Shown here in pieces: positions 35,512-47,112 of a stretch of 64,000 bases of DNA. The position numbers were made by a program, and so were the translations under genes. The stretch lies in NCBI RefSeq assembly GCF_000344685.1, contig NW_006920415.1:392834-456833 (forward strand), given 5' to 3'. The notes under the pieces were generated by a model, which worked only from the letters and a program-made list of their open reading frames with translations, did no database searches and had not been told where the DNA came from. Origin of the DNA: Gloeophyllum trabeum ATCC 11539 (taxonomy: Eukaryota; Basidiomycota; Agaricomycetes; Gloeophyllales; Gloeophyllaceae). Numbering within the stretch: the first letter of the stretch is position 1; every line of letters starts with the position of its first letter.

Positions 35512-37144
35512 TTAGACGGCGTCGTGTCCCCGCGGTTTACCCTCCTCGTGACCCTCAAACTCGTAGGGCCCCGACGAGCAGCGCCGCGCTGACGAAATAG
35601 GTAGCACCCGGTCAGGGCGTGTGAGCGCTGGCGGCTGCAGGAATTCGCTATGCCGGCGATGCTCGTCCTCCGGCGTCGGCAGACTAGAATTCGATGCTGT
35701 CGACGGCGAGTTCGCATCGGTGGGCGAATAAGCCTGGTAGTTCTTCTCGTCCAGGTCGCCGATGTATATTGAGGTGGACAGCTGGTCGGAGAAAGACGTG
35801 AGAGAATCCCGCTTTGCTTTCGCCGCGGTATTGATAGTTGGGCGACTGAGGCCGCGCCCGGACCCGACCATCTGCGGGTAGGGACCAGAGCCCTTGTATC
35901 CCGAGGACCCGGACAGGCCGGTACCCGCAGAGCCAACTTGGGTATAACCGAGCCGCTTGCAGACGCTGTAGAAAGCGCTGCGGTAATGCTTCCGCGCCTC
36001 GTCCGCGAAACCGAAGAACGCGAAGAAAATGAAGGCGCAGAGAACGGTGAGCCAGCGGCTGAGCTCGAGGGACGTCATCAGCTCGGGAACGTTCTTCCAT
36101 ATGATCGCGGGGACCTGGTCAACGCGCGAGAAGCCTGAGTGGGTGTTCTGCCACGAGATCCAGGGCTCGACGCCCCCACTGGCGTTCAAGTAGAGGGAGA
36201 AGCAGGAGAGGGGTATCCCGCAGACCAGCTCGATCCCGGCGAGGCACATAAGACGGAAGTAGCGACCCAGGGACAGGTTCCTGTTCGAAGACAGGAGTTC
36301 ATTGAAATCGGACCTGCGCTTTGCGAATGCCCGGATAGTCATGACTGCCACGGAGGAATGAGAACGACACAGCATCCTGAGCAGCAGAGACCTACCGCAA
36401 TAAGCGGCCGATATAACGGATATAATAAGGGGCCAGATGAAGACGAGCGGGTATGCCAGTGTCACATTATACGTGAAAGGGTAGCATCCGATGTCTTCAA
36501 AAATGTTGAAGCGGTGGCCTTGGACGATATATTCTGTAGGTCAAGTCAGTATACGCGCCATGCCACCGACCGAATGCCACTGACGAAGTATCATCTGTAG
36601 GAGGGGAATCCCGAGACCAATGCTTAAATCCACCATAATGGCGCGTTGTTTCTGCACGACAGTCGTCAGTTTCGCACCCCAACAATTCGCCACGAGGGTG
36701 TACTCACTTCCGCACGTGTCCGAGTAACGGTCTTCACGCAGGAAATGTGGTACAAGCGGCGATTGATACATAAGGATGCAGCGGGAATAGCTACATTCGC
36801 GCCGATGAATATGCGCGTAGCTGTGGCGATCATCAAGTCCTGTTCCCCCACAGAGATAGGTCTGGTACTCACAGATATCGCACCAAACAGGATTCCAGTT
36901 GATCGCGTTGCCATTCCATATAATCGAATTAACGAAAAGATTTAAGCATTGAACGCCCGTCCAAGCCATGTATAAGCATGTCCCAGTGTTCCAAGCTGGT
37001 ATTAGAACATTAGAAGGCGCGCCTCGCGGATCTCACAGATCCCTGCCCACCTTCCAAGTGCCAATACATAGGTACTGACACGAACACTAAACCGAGGAAG
37101 GAGAACGCGGAGAACACAGCATTGGGTGGAGGTGGCACCGTCAT
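35512..37144 (-). CDS. STE3-type pheromone receptor 3
   Basis: A seven-TM pheromone GPCR. The first exon starts at 37144 (MTVPPPPNAVFSAFSFLGLV) and is spliced to WNTGTCLYMAWTGVQCLNLF. NSIIWNGNAINWNPVWCDI follows, the STE3 TM2 loop mark. Later exons give ATRIFIGANVAIPAASLCIN, RAIMVDLSIGLGIPLLQMIL, GCYPFTYNVTLAYPLVFIWP and SLGRYFRLMCLAGIELVCGI. The final block is SGFSRVDQVPAIIWKN, then FIFFAFFGFADEARKHYRSA. A long Ser-rich cytoplasmic tail of about 150 residues ends at 35512. The gene is complete. It is more like receptor 2 than receptor 1 or 4 in the SWAYIHTGFSHVQQVP/SWQNTHSGFSRVDQVP region, so the two probably share a duplication. Confidence 0.88.
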
Positions 37145-38549
37145 CTTGACAAGCCAAAAGTCGGTTGAGAGGAAAGCTGAGGTGTCACGAACCGATGAGC
37201 GACTGCTGCGCTACCGGTATGAACGGTTATGATGACGGATTGGCGTCAAGAGGGCGATGCGCTCTTCACTCCACGCAGCGTCTCTTAAGTCCTCATACCG
37301 ATTTCTTGTACTCAACCATTTAGGAGATCCCCTTATGCTGGGCTACTAGCCGAGGACAAGGTAACGTCCCAAATGGTGGTGAACATCTGCTCCAGAAGCA
37401 AAGTCGCCTTACGTGAAGCCTTCCTGCTATGGACGCTTGCTTGTTGACGAAAAAGGAAATATCGGGAGCATTAGCAAAGAAATGCAAAGTTTAGCCCGGA
37501 TTTGCTGATCGCGACTCACGCTAGCATTCCTCGGCCCGCACGAAGAGTTCCGTCGAGAAGACATCAGAATAATGCTGTTCCTGGCAGGCCTCTCGCTTGT
37601 GAACACGAGGCGACGAAGGCCGTGACGTCGAATGCAGTGACTAGTACGTGACGTCTGTCACGCTGGGCGTGTGTGTGGGGAGCAAGAACGACCAGAAACA
37701 AGGAAAGAGACACAAGCAGACAAGCGCAGTGTAGCCGATGACGGATGCCAGGCGTAGGCAATTCCAGAGAGACATCTGGGAAAGACAAGGGACACCGCTA
37801 TCCAGGACTATCCTCCGTCGAAGCAGTACAGTGCGAAGTGGCGAGTATCATGCGGGACCAGGGATTCCGCGCGTCCACGAACAGTTACGCTGAGCTCTGA
37901 CCAGCAAAGAGTGAGTTTGGCGAAGGACAAGGATTAACTAACCGCGGATTCCTCAAAGCTGTCTTCTGCCATCTGCCATCAAAGCACCAGTATGTTCAAC
38001 CTGTGAGGCGTGCAACTCTCCGGTTCCATTTCGCTCGTCCATGGCAGCCATTGCAGATACCCAGGGACTCCAGCCGTGGCACAACACAGCACGTCGAGTG
38101 GCAATCATAGCAGAGAGCAGAGAGCGAAGACGTCTTTGTTAGGAACCTTTGAACGAAAGGTATATGAAGGGCTCTACGGCATTCGCCGAACCCCACTCTA
38201 TTGTTCGCCACGTGGGCGCTTATTGTCTTGCATCGAAGACTCGAACTTCGATTCGCTTTCATTGTTCGGTGACGATCCTCCAGATGGAGAGGAGGCGTAC
38301 TGGGAGCAAGAAACTATATTGATTATCTAATAACAGGATACTAGGGTAGGGACAGACTCCAGCGGAAGGCTGCGGGACATGCTACAAAGTGCCAGACTTG
38401 CTACAAAATACAGAGGGAACTATGCGGGAACTAAATGTACAGCGAGCTGGGATACACACAAAATGACAGACACCGAAAATGATTCGAACGAGTGATTGGA
38501 AGTCGAATTATAAATAATACAGTCATGGACGCCGACGATGGCAAGACCA
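37145..38549. other. intergenic between receptors 3 and 4
   Basis: This is where a pheromone precursor gene might be expected, so I checked stop codons on both strands for a Cys four residues before the end. The only hit, CSLL on the minus strand near 38103-38117, has no start codon in its frame. A plus-strand frame at 38010-38330 ends DDPPDGEEAYWEQETILII and has no CaaX box. Confidence 0.45.
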
Positions 38550-40274
38550 TTAAGCAACCGACTCCTTAACCACCGTCATATATATCGTTCCAGGGTTACG
38601 CCTCACCTCCTTCGGGCGACCCTTCCCCGTGAGCGACGGGCGCCGATAGACGGGCTTCAACAGCGGCTGTGGTTGCAGTCTGTCAGCCTGCCGTACGACA
38701 GGAACGAACCCAGAGCCAGGCCCATTGAAAGGTACATCAGTCGGTGGCTGGGGCCACGGCCCCGCGAGGATGGAGCTAGCGAGCGTCCCGTTGCTCTCTC
38801 TGCGTTGATCGCGGTCAGAGGAGCCGCCAGTGGAAGGACGCGATGCAGAGTTGTAATCTTGAGGCACGTATATGGACGGCGGGCAAGAAGGCAGGGACAG
38901 CCCGCAATGGCGAGCGGTGGGGGAACCTAGATACGCCAGAGTCGAGTGCATGAACGAGGCATCCGGGTCGGCGGCTTGGGGCGGACGAGATGGCGACGGT
39001 GCAATGGCATCTGCAGGTGTTGGTACCGACTGACCCTTAGCTGGAGTGGTGCGGAGGCTCTCGTCGGACACCGCTTTCTGCAGTTTAATCGACTGCGGAC
39101 TAACAGGCGCGAGTAGACTACCTCTTCCAGAATACACGGACTCCGTACTATTGCGTTCATTAAATGTCAATGGTTTATCAGGAGTAAGGGCAAGGCCTTC
39201 ACTTACTGCATTGGCAGGAGGAAAGACGGATTGGCCGACGGCCTTCGAATATGCCGCTGGACCCGCTGGGCGACGTCTCGCATCCCAATCCTCACGCTCG
39301 CGCCAAACGCGAGCGAAACCAGGGACACCAGAGATAAGGTAGGCACGATCCACCAGTCCAGCTCGAGCTCGGCCCGCTCGCACGTGGACATCGTATCCGT
39401 GCTGACAAACTCTACCTGTCCCCAGTCTGTGTGGACAGCAGAGAGAGACGTCCACGGCAGGACAGTCGACAAAGCCAATTTGGATATCACGGAGTACGCG
39501 AGGAGGAGCGCCTGAACGGCTGACATGGAGAGGAGGACCTGGAAGTCAAGTCCCGCTAGGCGCGAGCGCGCGGTGGTATGCAGGAAGAAGTCTGCGCGCT
39601 TCCGCCAGATACGCGCGGAGACTATGCCTGAAAGATATCAGTCCAGTACACAGTACTTGCTCAGATTATCTCTCACCCAAGTATGCAATGGTGCCGAGAC
39701 AGAAGGCGAGGATGGGGACCCAGAGAATGATTATGGCTGGCGCTGAGACAAAGACCGCCGCTTTGCAGCCCATATCCTGGACTACGTCGAAACGATGATC
39801 CTGCACGAGCAACGCTGGAATCCGGTCAGAAAGCGACCACAATGGAATTATTAACTTGATACGGACATAACAAAATATAAATAGTAGGTACACCTAGGCA
39901 AGCGAGAGTCTGGATTCTGCTCTGCCAGACGGCAGACGTCTTCATCTCTCGTTTCGACGAGATGACCTCAAGTCGTCTGACAAGGCAAAAGCATGCGCTG
40001 GCGATTGCGAACGGCGTGGCCAATTCGAACTTCGTTACTTTTGGCCGGTTAGAAATATGCATAGAGCTATACGGCTATCACGCTGACCTAGATCGCACCA
40101 GATGGGAACAAAATGGAGATTAATCATCGAATTAACGCCATGGATGAGGTTGCATATCAAAAGCCAAGCAAAGACTGAGAGCACTGTGACCTCAAGAGAC
40201 CGCCATTGCCTGCAGAGCACCACCGAGAGGAGAACAGCGCAAATGAAAGACACAATGGGTAGCTCGGGCCGCAT
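38550..40274 (-). CDS. STE3-type pheromone receptor 4
   Basis: A fourth STE3-family receptor, starting at 40274 (MRPELPIVSFICAVLLSVVL). TM1-2 and the loop mark are present (CRQWRSLEVTVLSVFAWLLI, HFVPIWCDL). Then come ATPFAIASACFCLVRRLEVI, IQTLACLGVPTIYILLC, DHRFDVVQDMGCKAAVFVSA and IIILWVPILAFCLGTIAYLG. The next exon encodes LLAYSVISKLALSTVLPW and the TM7 segment DWWIVPTLSLVSLVSLAFGA. A GTAAGT donor after LLPMQ splices (to TAG/T near 39145) into a Pro/Ser-rich tail of more than 150 residues, ending GTIYMTVVKESVA at 38550. Its extracellular and TM7 blocks differ most from the other three, so it may be a different specificity or a non-mating STE3-like receptor. Confidence 0.85.
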
Positions 40275-40379
40275 CTCAACTCAGGTCGCCGAAGGGGGGT
40301 GGGGCGGGGGGGAGGGGCTTAAAAAATCCAGGTATCGCAGATATTTGAGAGCCAGCTCGCTGGGACCCGCATAGGTAGA

Positions 40380-41089
40380 CGGTCGGGATCTTCAAGGTAT
40401 GCGTGCCATTATTAAAAGCAGGATCGACTAGGCCAACAATTGCTCTCGTATATGGAGAACAAGAGGCGCACTTCGAAAACTCCGCGATGGTGGGAATACA
40501 ACAGGAGGGATTACCGACCGAACGCGGACTCGCACACCCGGAGGGGCGAATATCAAAAGAGGCAAGGCCAAAGGCTGACTGCAGGTGCACAAATAGGTGT
40601 TCCATTGTTCCGAGCCCGATTAGGCAAGTATCTAGGAATGCACCTGATAGCGGTGGCCCGCCGGCACTGCAAGCCCTTGCAATGCGGCAGAGAAGAGATG
40701 CGATAAGTCTTGTAACATGAGCCCCGGAGAAGGTTTATGTTGTGGCTGACGGGGTGTTGAGGCTTGAACCGGAGATACTACGATTCCGCTGCAGAGCAGA
40801 TGTCCTAGTCAGTACGAGCGCATCACAAACTCTAATGGAACGTCTTCGTGAGCTTACGGGTCCAGAGTCCAGAGAGTTCAATAGCCGCTTTGGTAGGCCA
40901 GTAGGAGCTCGCTGGAGAGCAGAGAACCGTGGTCGCAGCGGGTACACACGATACGTCTTCCGAGTCGACAGAACCATTCCCTTAGCAGCTAGTCTCCATT
41001 CTAGACAAAGTTATTCGATTGAAGTAGATCATGAATTATTGTTGTCACCAGGTGGGCAAAGCATAGATATAGACGTCTCTTTAGACTAG
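40380..41089 (+). CDS. possible gene upstream of a hairpin, unknown
   Basis: Two open stretches look coding on the plus strand. One is about 40440-40706 (RRTSKTPRWWEYNRRDYRPN, later LFRARLGKYLGMHLIAVARR), basic in charge. The other is about 40722-41089 (PEKVYVVADGVLRLEPEILR, ESREFNSRFGRPVGARWRAE, ending GGQSIDIDVSLD). The second starts right after a possible AG acceptor. I could not find a convincing first exon, nor a domain. It lies divergently next to receptor 4 and is followed by a strong hairpin. It could be a real orphan gene or part of an old insertion. Confidence 0.3.
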
Positions 41090-41097
41090 TGTCAATG

Positions 41098-41153
41098 CCA
41101 TTGTCGAATGGACGCTGCTCGTGCGAACTGCGAAGCAGCCGTTCGACAATGGT
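41098..41153. other. inverted repeat / hairpin
   Basis: CCATTGTCGAATGG and ACGCTGCT on the left pair with AGCAGC and CGTTCGACAATGG on the right around a loop of about 13 bp. The stem is about 20 bp with few mismatches. It begins 9 bp after the stop of the preceding frame. It may be a 3'-end structure or a remnant of a foldback element. Confidence 0.55.
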
Positions 41154-41292
41154 CCTAATTCTGCCACACTGACGTGCTATGTCGGTGCCTGGACCACAAG
41201 AAGAGCACTTTGTGTAAACAGAGCCTCTGCAGAGCAACGGCTAATGAAGATGGTTCACCAGATGAACTGAGAACGTCGCGCGCGTTGGCTGG

Positions 41293-42336
41293 TGGGCTAC
41301 GTAGCCCTGTAGCCCGTAGCCCGTAGCCCTAACGCAAAGGCTACAGGGCTACGGGCTATGGGTTCGTAGCCCCGGGCTACGGACTGCTGCACTCGAGCCG
41401 AGCTGGGCTACAGGGCTACGCGGACAGGAACCGGCCGGTTACGGGCGTCGGTAGCCCCGGGGTATGTGATGAATTGACCTCCGGAATGTATATATACCCG
41501 CTTGCTTGCAGCTCAGCGCTCAGAACCAGCGCCCCCCCTCCTCTCGTAGATGTAGTATACAGTAGCCTACTAGTATGGTACACAGAGATTCAGATATAAT
41601 TTGATTTTAAGTATGATTCGACGCTACGTGCGTGTGCTAACTGCGACGCATAGGTAGTGGCATGTATCATAGTTCGGCGGCACAATGCCCATATGTTTAG
41701 TTGGTTGCGACACGCATGGCAGAATCAAAATGCTAACGTTGCGGTCGGATGAAATGAAGTATATGTCTGAAGTGTCTCTTGCTCCGTGGTGTGGCAGCAC
41801 TTGCAATTGAAGTAGCGTTGCGGAGCACTAATAAATACAGTATACGCATACTTCACATGCATGTTATCACTGTTGGACAGATAACGGAAATGGATGCACT
41901 GGCACTGTGGCAGATCACGCGCATCTGAAAGTGCTTCCCGACTTTTGTCTTGTTGCATGCAATCGTAAGTCACGCTGCCAGTGTGCTTTGGCGTGGCACT
42001 TCGAAAAATTCGACGCTAGTATACATGTACATATCAGGCACATCCAATAATATAACCGATACTATTTAGAGAAGGACATGGAATACACACTAGGGCGCGA
42101 GGGGAGAGAAGGGAGGGGATTCAGAGGAGACTAGGATTTATACCCTGGCCTAAGCTCCGCCATTCTGGACGCATTCGCCGGCGTGAGCTTCGGAGCTCTC
42201 GGCGGCTTCATTGAGGTCGCAGAGCTAGGCCGGCCATAAGCCAGCCAGTCTGACGCGGGGCTACAGGGCTACGAAATGTCGGAAGCCCGGGCTTTGCCAG
42301 GGCTACGGGCTACGGGCTACAGGGCTACGTAGCCCA
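41293..42336. mobile_element. non-autonomous DNA transposon with perfect 38-bp TIRs
   Basis: The left end 41293-41330 and the reverse complement of 42299-42336 are identical over 38 bp, beginning TGGGCTACGTAGCCCTGTAG and made of repeated GTAGCCC words. Similar GGGCTAC runs occur just inside both ends (41340-41460 and 42255-42300). The interior (about 0.8 kb) is AT-richer and has no transposase. No exact target-site duplication could be fixed. The element ends only about 180 bp before the MRD1 start codon, so it lies in that promoter region. Identical ends indicate recent activity. Confidence 0.8.
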
Positions 42337-42514
42337 GCTGCCAGCGGGCGCGACTTTCTGGATGAACTTGGAAGGAGCGTTCGGCTGAGCTGGAGGGGCG
42401 CTAAAGAGCGTGGGATTGACTCCGGCAACGCCCGGTAGCGCACAAAATCGAGAAAGAATTTTCTCTCCGCTAAGGTTGTCCTCTTCGCCCCTTCTCTGGG
42501 TTGTATTTGTACTA

Positions 42515-45440
42515 ATGTCGCGTCTAATAGTCAAGAACCTACCACCCTATGCCACGCCGACCGAGCTGAAGTCCCATTTCCTTCGCAAGGATGGGCCAGG
42601 CGGGACGATTACCGATGTGAAGGTCGCGTTCAAGAAAGACGGTACGTCGAGACGGTTCGGGTTCGTAGGATTCAAGACGGAGGGGGAGGCGCAGAAGGCG
42701 CGGGATTGGTTCGATAAGACGTTCTTGGGGTCGTCGAGGCTGAGCGTTGCCGTCGTCGATGTGAGATTTCGTGAATATCTCGCGTTTTTTTCCCCTGAAA
42801 ATGGAACCTTGGTAGGGCGTGAAAGACGCGCCTGCGCCCAGGCCAAATAAGAGGCCAAGGCTAGGGCCCTCACCTCACGAAGAGGGTGGCAAGCCTGCCC
42901 CGAAGGAGAAGAAAGCAAAAGAGACTGGCGATGAGCAAGCCAAGGAAAAGAAGTCGGGCAAGAAGGAGAAACAGCTTGAAGAATTTATGAAGGTCATGCA
43001 GCCTCGAACGAAGGGTCGGACATGGGCCGACGACGTTACGGTTACAGAGCCAGCCCATCCCTCCTCTGATCAGACGAAACCGAAGAAAAAAGACAAGAAG
43101 AAGAAGGCGGAGGATGTTGAGATGCACGACGCCGAACGGGCAGGCGGTGACGAGGAGCCCAAAGAGGAGGGGATATCCGACCTCGAATGGATGAAACGCA
43201 GGATGAAGGCCGTCGCCGTGGAGGAGAAAGTGTTTGAGCAGTCCGACGAGGAGAACGTGGACGAAGAGGAAGATCCGGAGGAAGAGGTAGGCTTCAAGGA
43301 AATTCTCTGTCCAGAAAAAACCTTTGAGCCTACTTACACAGGACCAGACGAAGGGGGGGAAAGACATGGACCCGAACAGGGGGACGATCATGCAGACGTC
43401 GAGACTGTTTGTCCGGAACTTGGCATTCTCATGTACGGAAGACGAACTGCGAGATTTATTCCAACAATACGGCGAAGTGAATCAGGTGAGCCTTCTTTAT
43501 CCTCATACAAGACATGAAATGTGCGGTTGGCTTTGCGCGGGATGATAAGACTGAATAGGGACATCAGACCCTCAAGGGGATGCTGATTTATTCGGGAAAG
43601 ATAGTAGAAACATATCTGACGCTTGCCTTTTCGATTTGTAACGTTTCTGAACTATGACTGACACTTCTCCTTCATTCAGGTAAGCATCCATACCATCCAT
43701 CCGATTGCGGATGAAAATCTAGTATAGGGACATCAGACCCTCAGGGGAATGTTGATCCATCCGGGAACCTAAGATAGTAGAAATAATCTGATTTTGTTTC
43801 TATGTTCAAGAGATTACCATGGTGCTAACAGGAAGCCCTCATAGGTTCATCTCCCTCTTGATACGTCGACGAAGCAACCTAAGGGGTTTGCCTACGTATC
43901 GTTCGCCCAGCCTACATCAGCTGTGGCTGCGTACGAGGCACTCGACGGGAGGTCGTTCCAAGGCCGTTTGCTGCACATATTGGCTGCGGTCGACAGGAAA
44001 GGGAAGGTGCAGGTCGAGGAAGGTGAAGGGAAGAAGAAGTCGGTGAAGGACGAGAAGGAGGAGAAGAGGAAGGCGCTCGCCGGGAAAGGGTTCAATTGGA
44101 GTATGCTGTACATGAACGTGAGTTACTCCTGTTACGGATCACCTGCCACTGTCATTATATGGTGTTTGGTAGAGCGATGCAGTGGTCTCGTCCGTCGCGG
44201 ACCGGATGAACGTTTCCAAAGCGGACATCCTCAACCCCGAGTCAGACAACGCGGCCGTGAAATTGGCTCTCGCAGAGACGCACGTCATTCAAGAGACCAA
44301 GTCGTATCTCGAGGCCCAAGGCGTCGTTCTCTCTTCTTTCTCAAGTCGCGCCCGGTCGGACACGATCATCCTGGTGAAGAATATCCCGTACGGGACTACT
44401 GCTGAGCAGATACGAGAACTGTTCGAGCCGCACGGGGAGCTCGCGAGAGTGCTTGTGCCACCGGCCGGTACCATGGCTGTCGTCGAATACATCCACGCTG
44501 ACGAGGCCAGCAAAGGATTCCGGGCCGTTGCCTACCGGCGATTGGGCAACTCCATTATCTACCTGGAGAAGGGACCGCTAGGCATGTTCCAGGAGACCGC
44601 TGAGGAGGTGAAGAAGAAGGCCGGCGGACCGGTGACGTCCACGGCAGTGGCCCCGGTGAAGATATCCGAGCAGGATGCACCGATGGAGGGCGAGCCGCCA
44701 CTGGCCGCCGGGTCCACGCTCTTCGTGAAGAACTTGGCGTTCTCGACGACGGCGGAGCGGCTGACGCAGGTCTTCCGTAACCTGAACGGCTTTGCGTTTG
44801 CACGTGTGCAGACGAAGCCCGATCCGAAGAACCCGGGTGGGCCGCGGCTCAGTATGGGGTATGGATTCGTTGGCTTCAAGACGCCGGAGGCGGCGAAGCA
44901 GGCGATTAAGGGGATGCAGGGGTACGTGCTTGATGGACACGCACTCAGTGTCAAGTTTGCTGGGCGCGGTGCGGAGGAGGAGCAGAGCGGTGGGAAGAGC
45001 GCCGCGAAGGCGCATACGACGAAGATGATCGTGAAGAATGTGCCGTTCGAGGCGACGAAGAAGGATATTCGGCAGTTGTTTGGGTGCGTACTTCTGATGT
45101 GGCTCGTTAAGGCCTGTGCTGATCATTATGCAGATCTCATGGTCAGCTCAAGTCCGTCCGGCTACCCAGAAAGTTCGACCACCGCTCGCGCGGCTTCGCG
45201 TTCTTGGAGTTCGTCACGAGGCACGAGGCGGAGAACGCCTACAATGCGCTTCGGCATACGCACTTGCTCGGGCGGCATCTTGTGCTTGAGTGGGCCGAGG
45301 AGGGCGAGCAGGATATTGATGAGCTACGCAAGAAGGCGGGTGTGGGTTATGGTGGAGGCAAGGAGCTGCCTGGTAGGAAACGTAAGTTGGAACTGGGGGA
45401 TGAGGATGCCGGTGATGCTGGCGGTGGCGAGGAAGACTAG
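42515..45440 (+). CDS. MRD1: multiple-RRM protein Mrd1 (rRNA processing)
   Basis: A nucleolar RNA-binding protein needed for 18S rRNA release from the 35S pre-rRNA. It has five RRMs in order. RRM1 is at the very N-terminus (MSRLIVKNLPPYATPTELKS). A charged linker and RRM2 (SRLFVRNLAFSCTEDELRDL, spliced to VHLPLDTSTKQPKGFAYVSF) follow. RRM3 has TIILVKNIPYGTTAEQIREL, RRM4 has STLFVKNLAFSTTAERLTQV, and RRM5 has KMIVKNVPFEATKKDIRQLF, spliced to RGFAFLEFVTRHEAENAYNA. It ends in the acidic GDEDAGDAGGGEED at 45440. Five RRMs, their order and the first one lying at residue 1 are diagnostic. Introns are mostly small, but the one inside RRM2 is about 360 bp and carries a duplication. Confidence 0.95.
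43555..43800. repeat. direct duplication inside an MRD1 intron
   Basis: TAGGGACATCAGACCCTCA starts at about 43555 and again at about 43725. Both copies continue with GGGA.G.TGAT..AT.CGGGAA and GATAGTAGAAA. The first bases of each unit also look alike (AATCAGGTGAGCC at the real donor, ATTCAGGTAAGCA near 43675). The duplication therefore copied a splice donor and enlarged the intron. Confidence 0.7.
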
Positions 45441-45671
45441 TGTCATGTAGACGTGGACGTGCTAATTTATTATCGGATTTCTGTGCTACATCGTACCGGT
45501 ACCTCCATCCTGCATATCCCCCCTGCACGGGGCCCACTCACCCTGCTGCCGACGCGTGCTGCGTGACGGTGTGTGACGCACCGTGTTTAGGCGGTTACGC
45601 GTACGCGTTGTTAGCGTGAGTAAACAAGCGAGCGCCCACAACTCTCGCTGTGGCTTCTGCCTGCAGTGGAC

Positions 45672-46741
45672 ATGCAGCACGACAATCCTGCAGACTCAGA
45701 CACGCTGATGGCGTCCCCGCCTTCGAAACGGCAGCGAGGGCGTCGCGAACGGTCACAGGAGACGGTAGATTCCAGGGCAATGCCTTCTCCATACTGGTTC
45801 GAGGACGGCGACATAGTTCTCGCCGTCGAGGCGCATACTTGCAAGATTCACAGAGCGAAACTGACCTGCTCGCTCATCTTCTCTGATATGCTCGACCTGC
45901 CGCAGCCTGTAGAGACGGACAGCGTGGACGGCTGTCCGTCCGTCACTCTGTACGACTCGTGGAAAGACTGGCTGGTGGTATTGGAGTGGCTGTATGCTCA
46001 CGAGTGCGTACCCGGTGACATTCGTTCTGTCATACATTCTGACGACTTCGTCGACTTAGCGCGTTTCGGAACAAACCCATCGTCTTCGATGCCTTGGTTG
46101 GGGCCCTACGGATATCTACCAAGTACGAAATCTCTGAGCTGAGAGATTGGGCTGTGGCCGAATTATGCGCCCGGTGGCCGCGCGAGCTCGAACTGCTATC
46201 AACGCAGAGCCTGCCACACGCTGCAGGTAAGTCAGCCCGCCAAGCCTTACACGCACGTCCTGACGGATACCGTTCAGAGGCGATAAACCTGGCAAGAGAG
46301 TGCGACGTCCCGGAAATCCTGCCCGGTGCGTTCTATGCTCTCGCCGTCCAGAAATGGCACTGCAGCGCCGAGGGCGGACGTTCGCACGTTGTCCTCTCCT
46401 CCGCAGACCTGCGGCGCATCATCGCCGGCAGGGAGCGCCTCCAGGACTATCTCGTCCAGATTGTCATCGACCCGCTAGGCCGGAGCGACGAGCCCCCGCC
46501 GCCCTTCTGCGCGGGCTGTGTACCGCCTCTGGAGCGCTACTGGCGGGAGAAACTGGCGCCCGACCCGACATCTCCCTATGGCTCCTGGCTCCTCCGCGAC
46601 TTGCTCGCGATGGCCAAGGAGGACGGGCCGATACCGATGCTGCAGACTGTCTGTGCGAATTGCAGTTTCTTGCATTATTCGCTGCTTTATGATCGGATGC
46701 GGACTCTGAAGCAGAGTATACCGAGGCTGTTCCAGCTTTGA
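45672..46741 (+). CDS. BTB/POZ domain protein
   Basis: A second basidiomycete BTB protein. The start is the ATG at 45672 (MQHDNPADSDTLMASPPSKR), with a basic nuclear-localisation-like stretch (SKRQRGRRERS). The BTB fold begins YWFEDGDIVLAVEAHTCKIH and goes on through LTCSLIFSDMLDLPQPVE. Intron 1 (46004-46059, GTGCGT...TAG) gives HDAFRNKPIVFDALVGALRI, and intron 2 (46227-46277) gives EAINLARECDVPEILPGAFY. The C-terminal half has CAGCVPPLERYWREKLAP and TVCANCSFLHYSLLYDRM, where C-x2-C pairs may hold a metal; this Cys arrangement is common in the family. Complete, with the stop at 46741. Function unknown. Confidence 0.85.
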
Positions 46742-47112
46742 CTCCGGTTTCTTCAAGACGGTATGATGCCAGCTTGTGACGATATCTTAGACTATGCTCT
46801 TGGCTATGCTGCTGTTATAGTATGCTTTATATGATCTAATCAGAATTGAAGCCCCTGGCAGCGTGCCACATCACCACGCCAAATCGCACGTAAGGAGCGC
46901 CGCGCCGGCCTGGATGGACAAGATGCCTCCAACCTCCCCTATCATATGCCCGACAAGCCCATGCGCAACTGCTCACGACCCCAGCTGGCCTAGGCACGAA
47001 GCACCCGAGCACTGCTTTGTGTGGGCGCCCTCCTCGGCGACCTGGGCAATTCGGGCATGACACCCTCTTCTTCTGTGGGAAGCAGTCGTCTGCGCATGAG
47101 TACAACATTACT

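Noticed and set aside
38090..38165. Minus-strand frame ending CSLL between receptors 3 and 4
   Set aside because: No ATG in the frame after the preceding stop, and the region has no coding bias.
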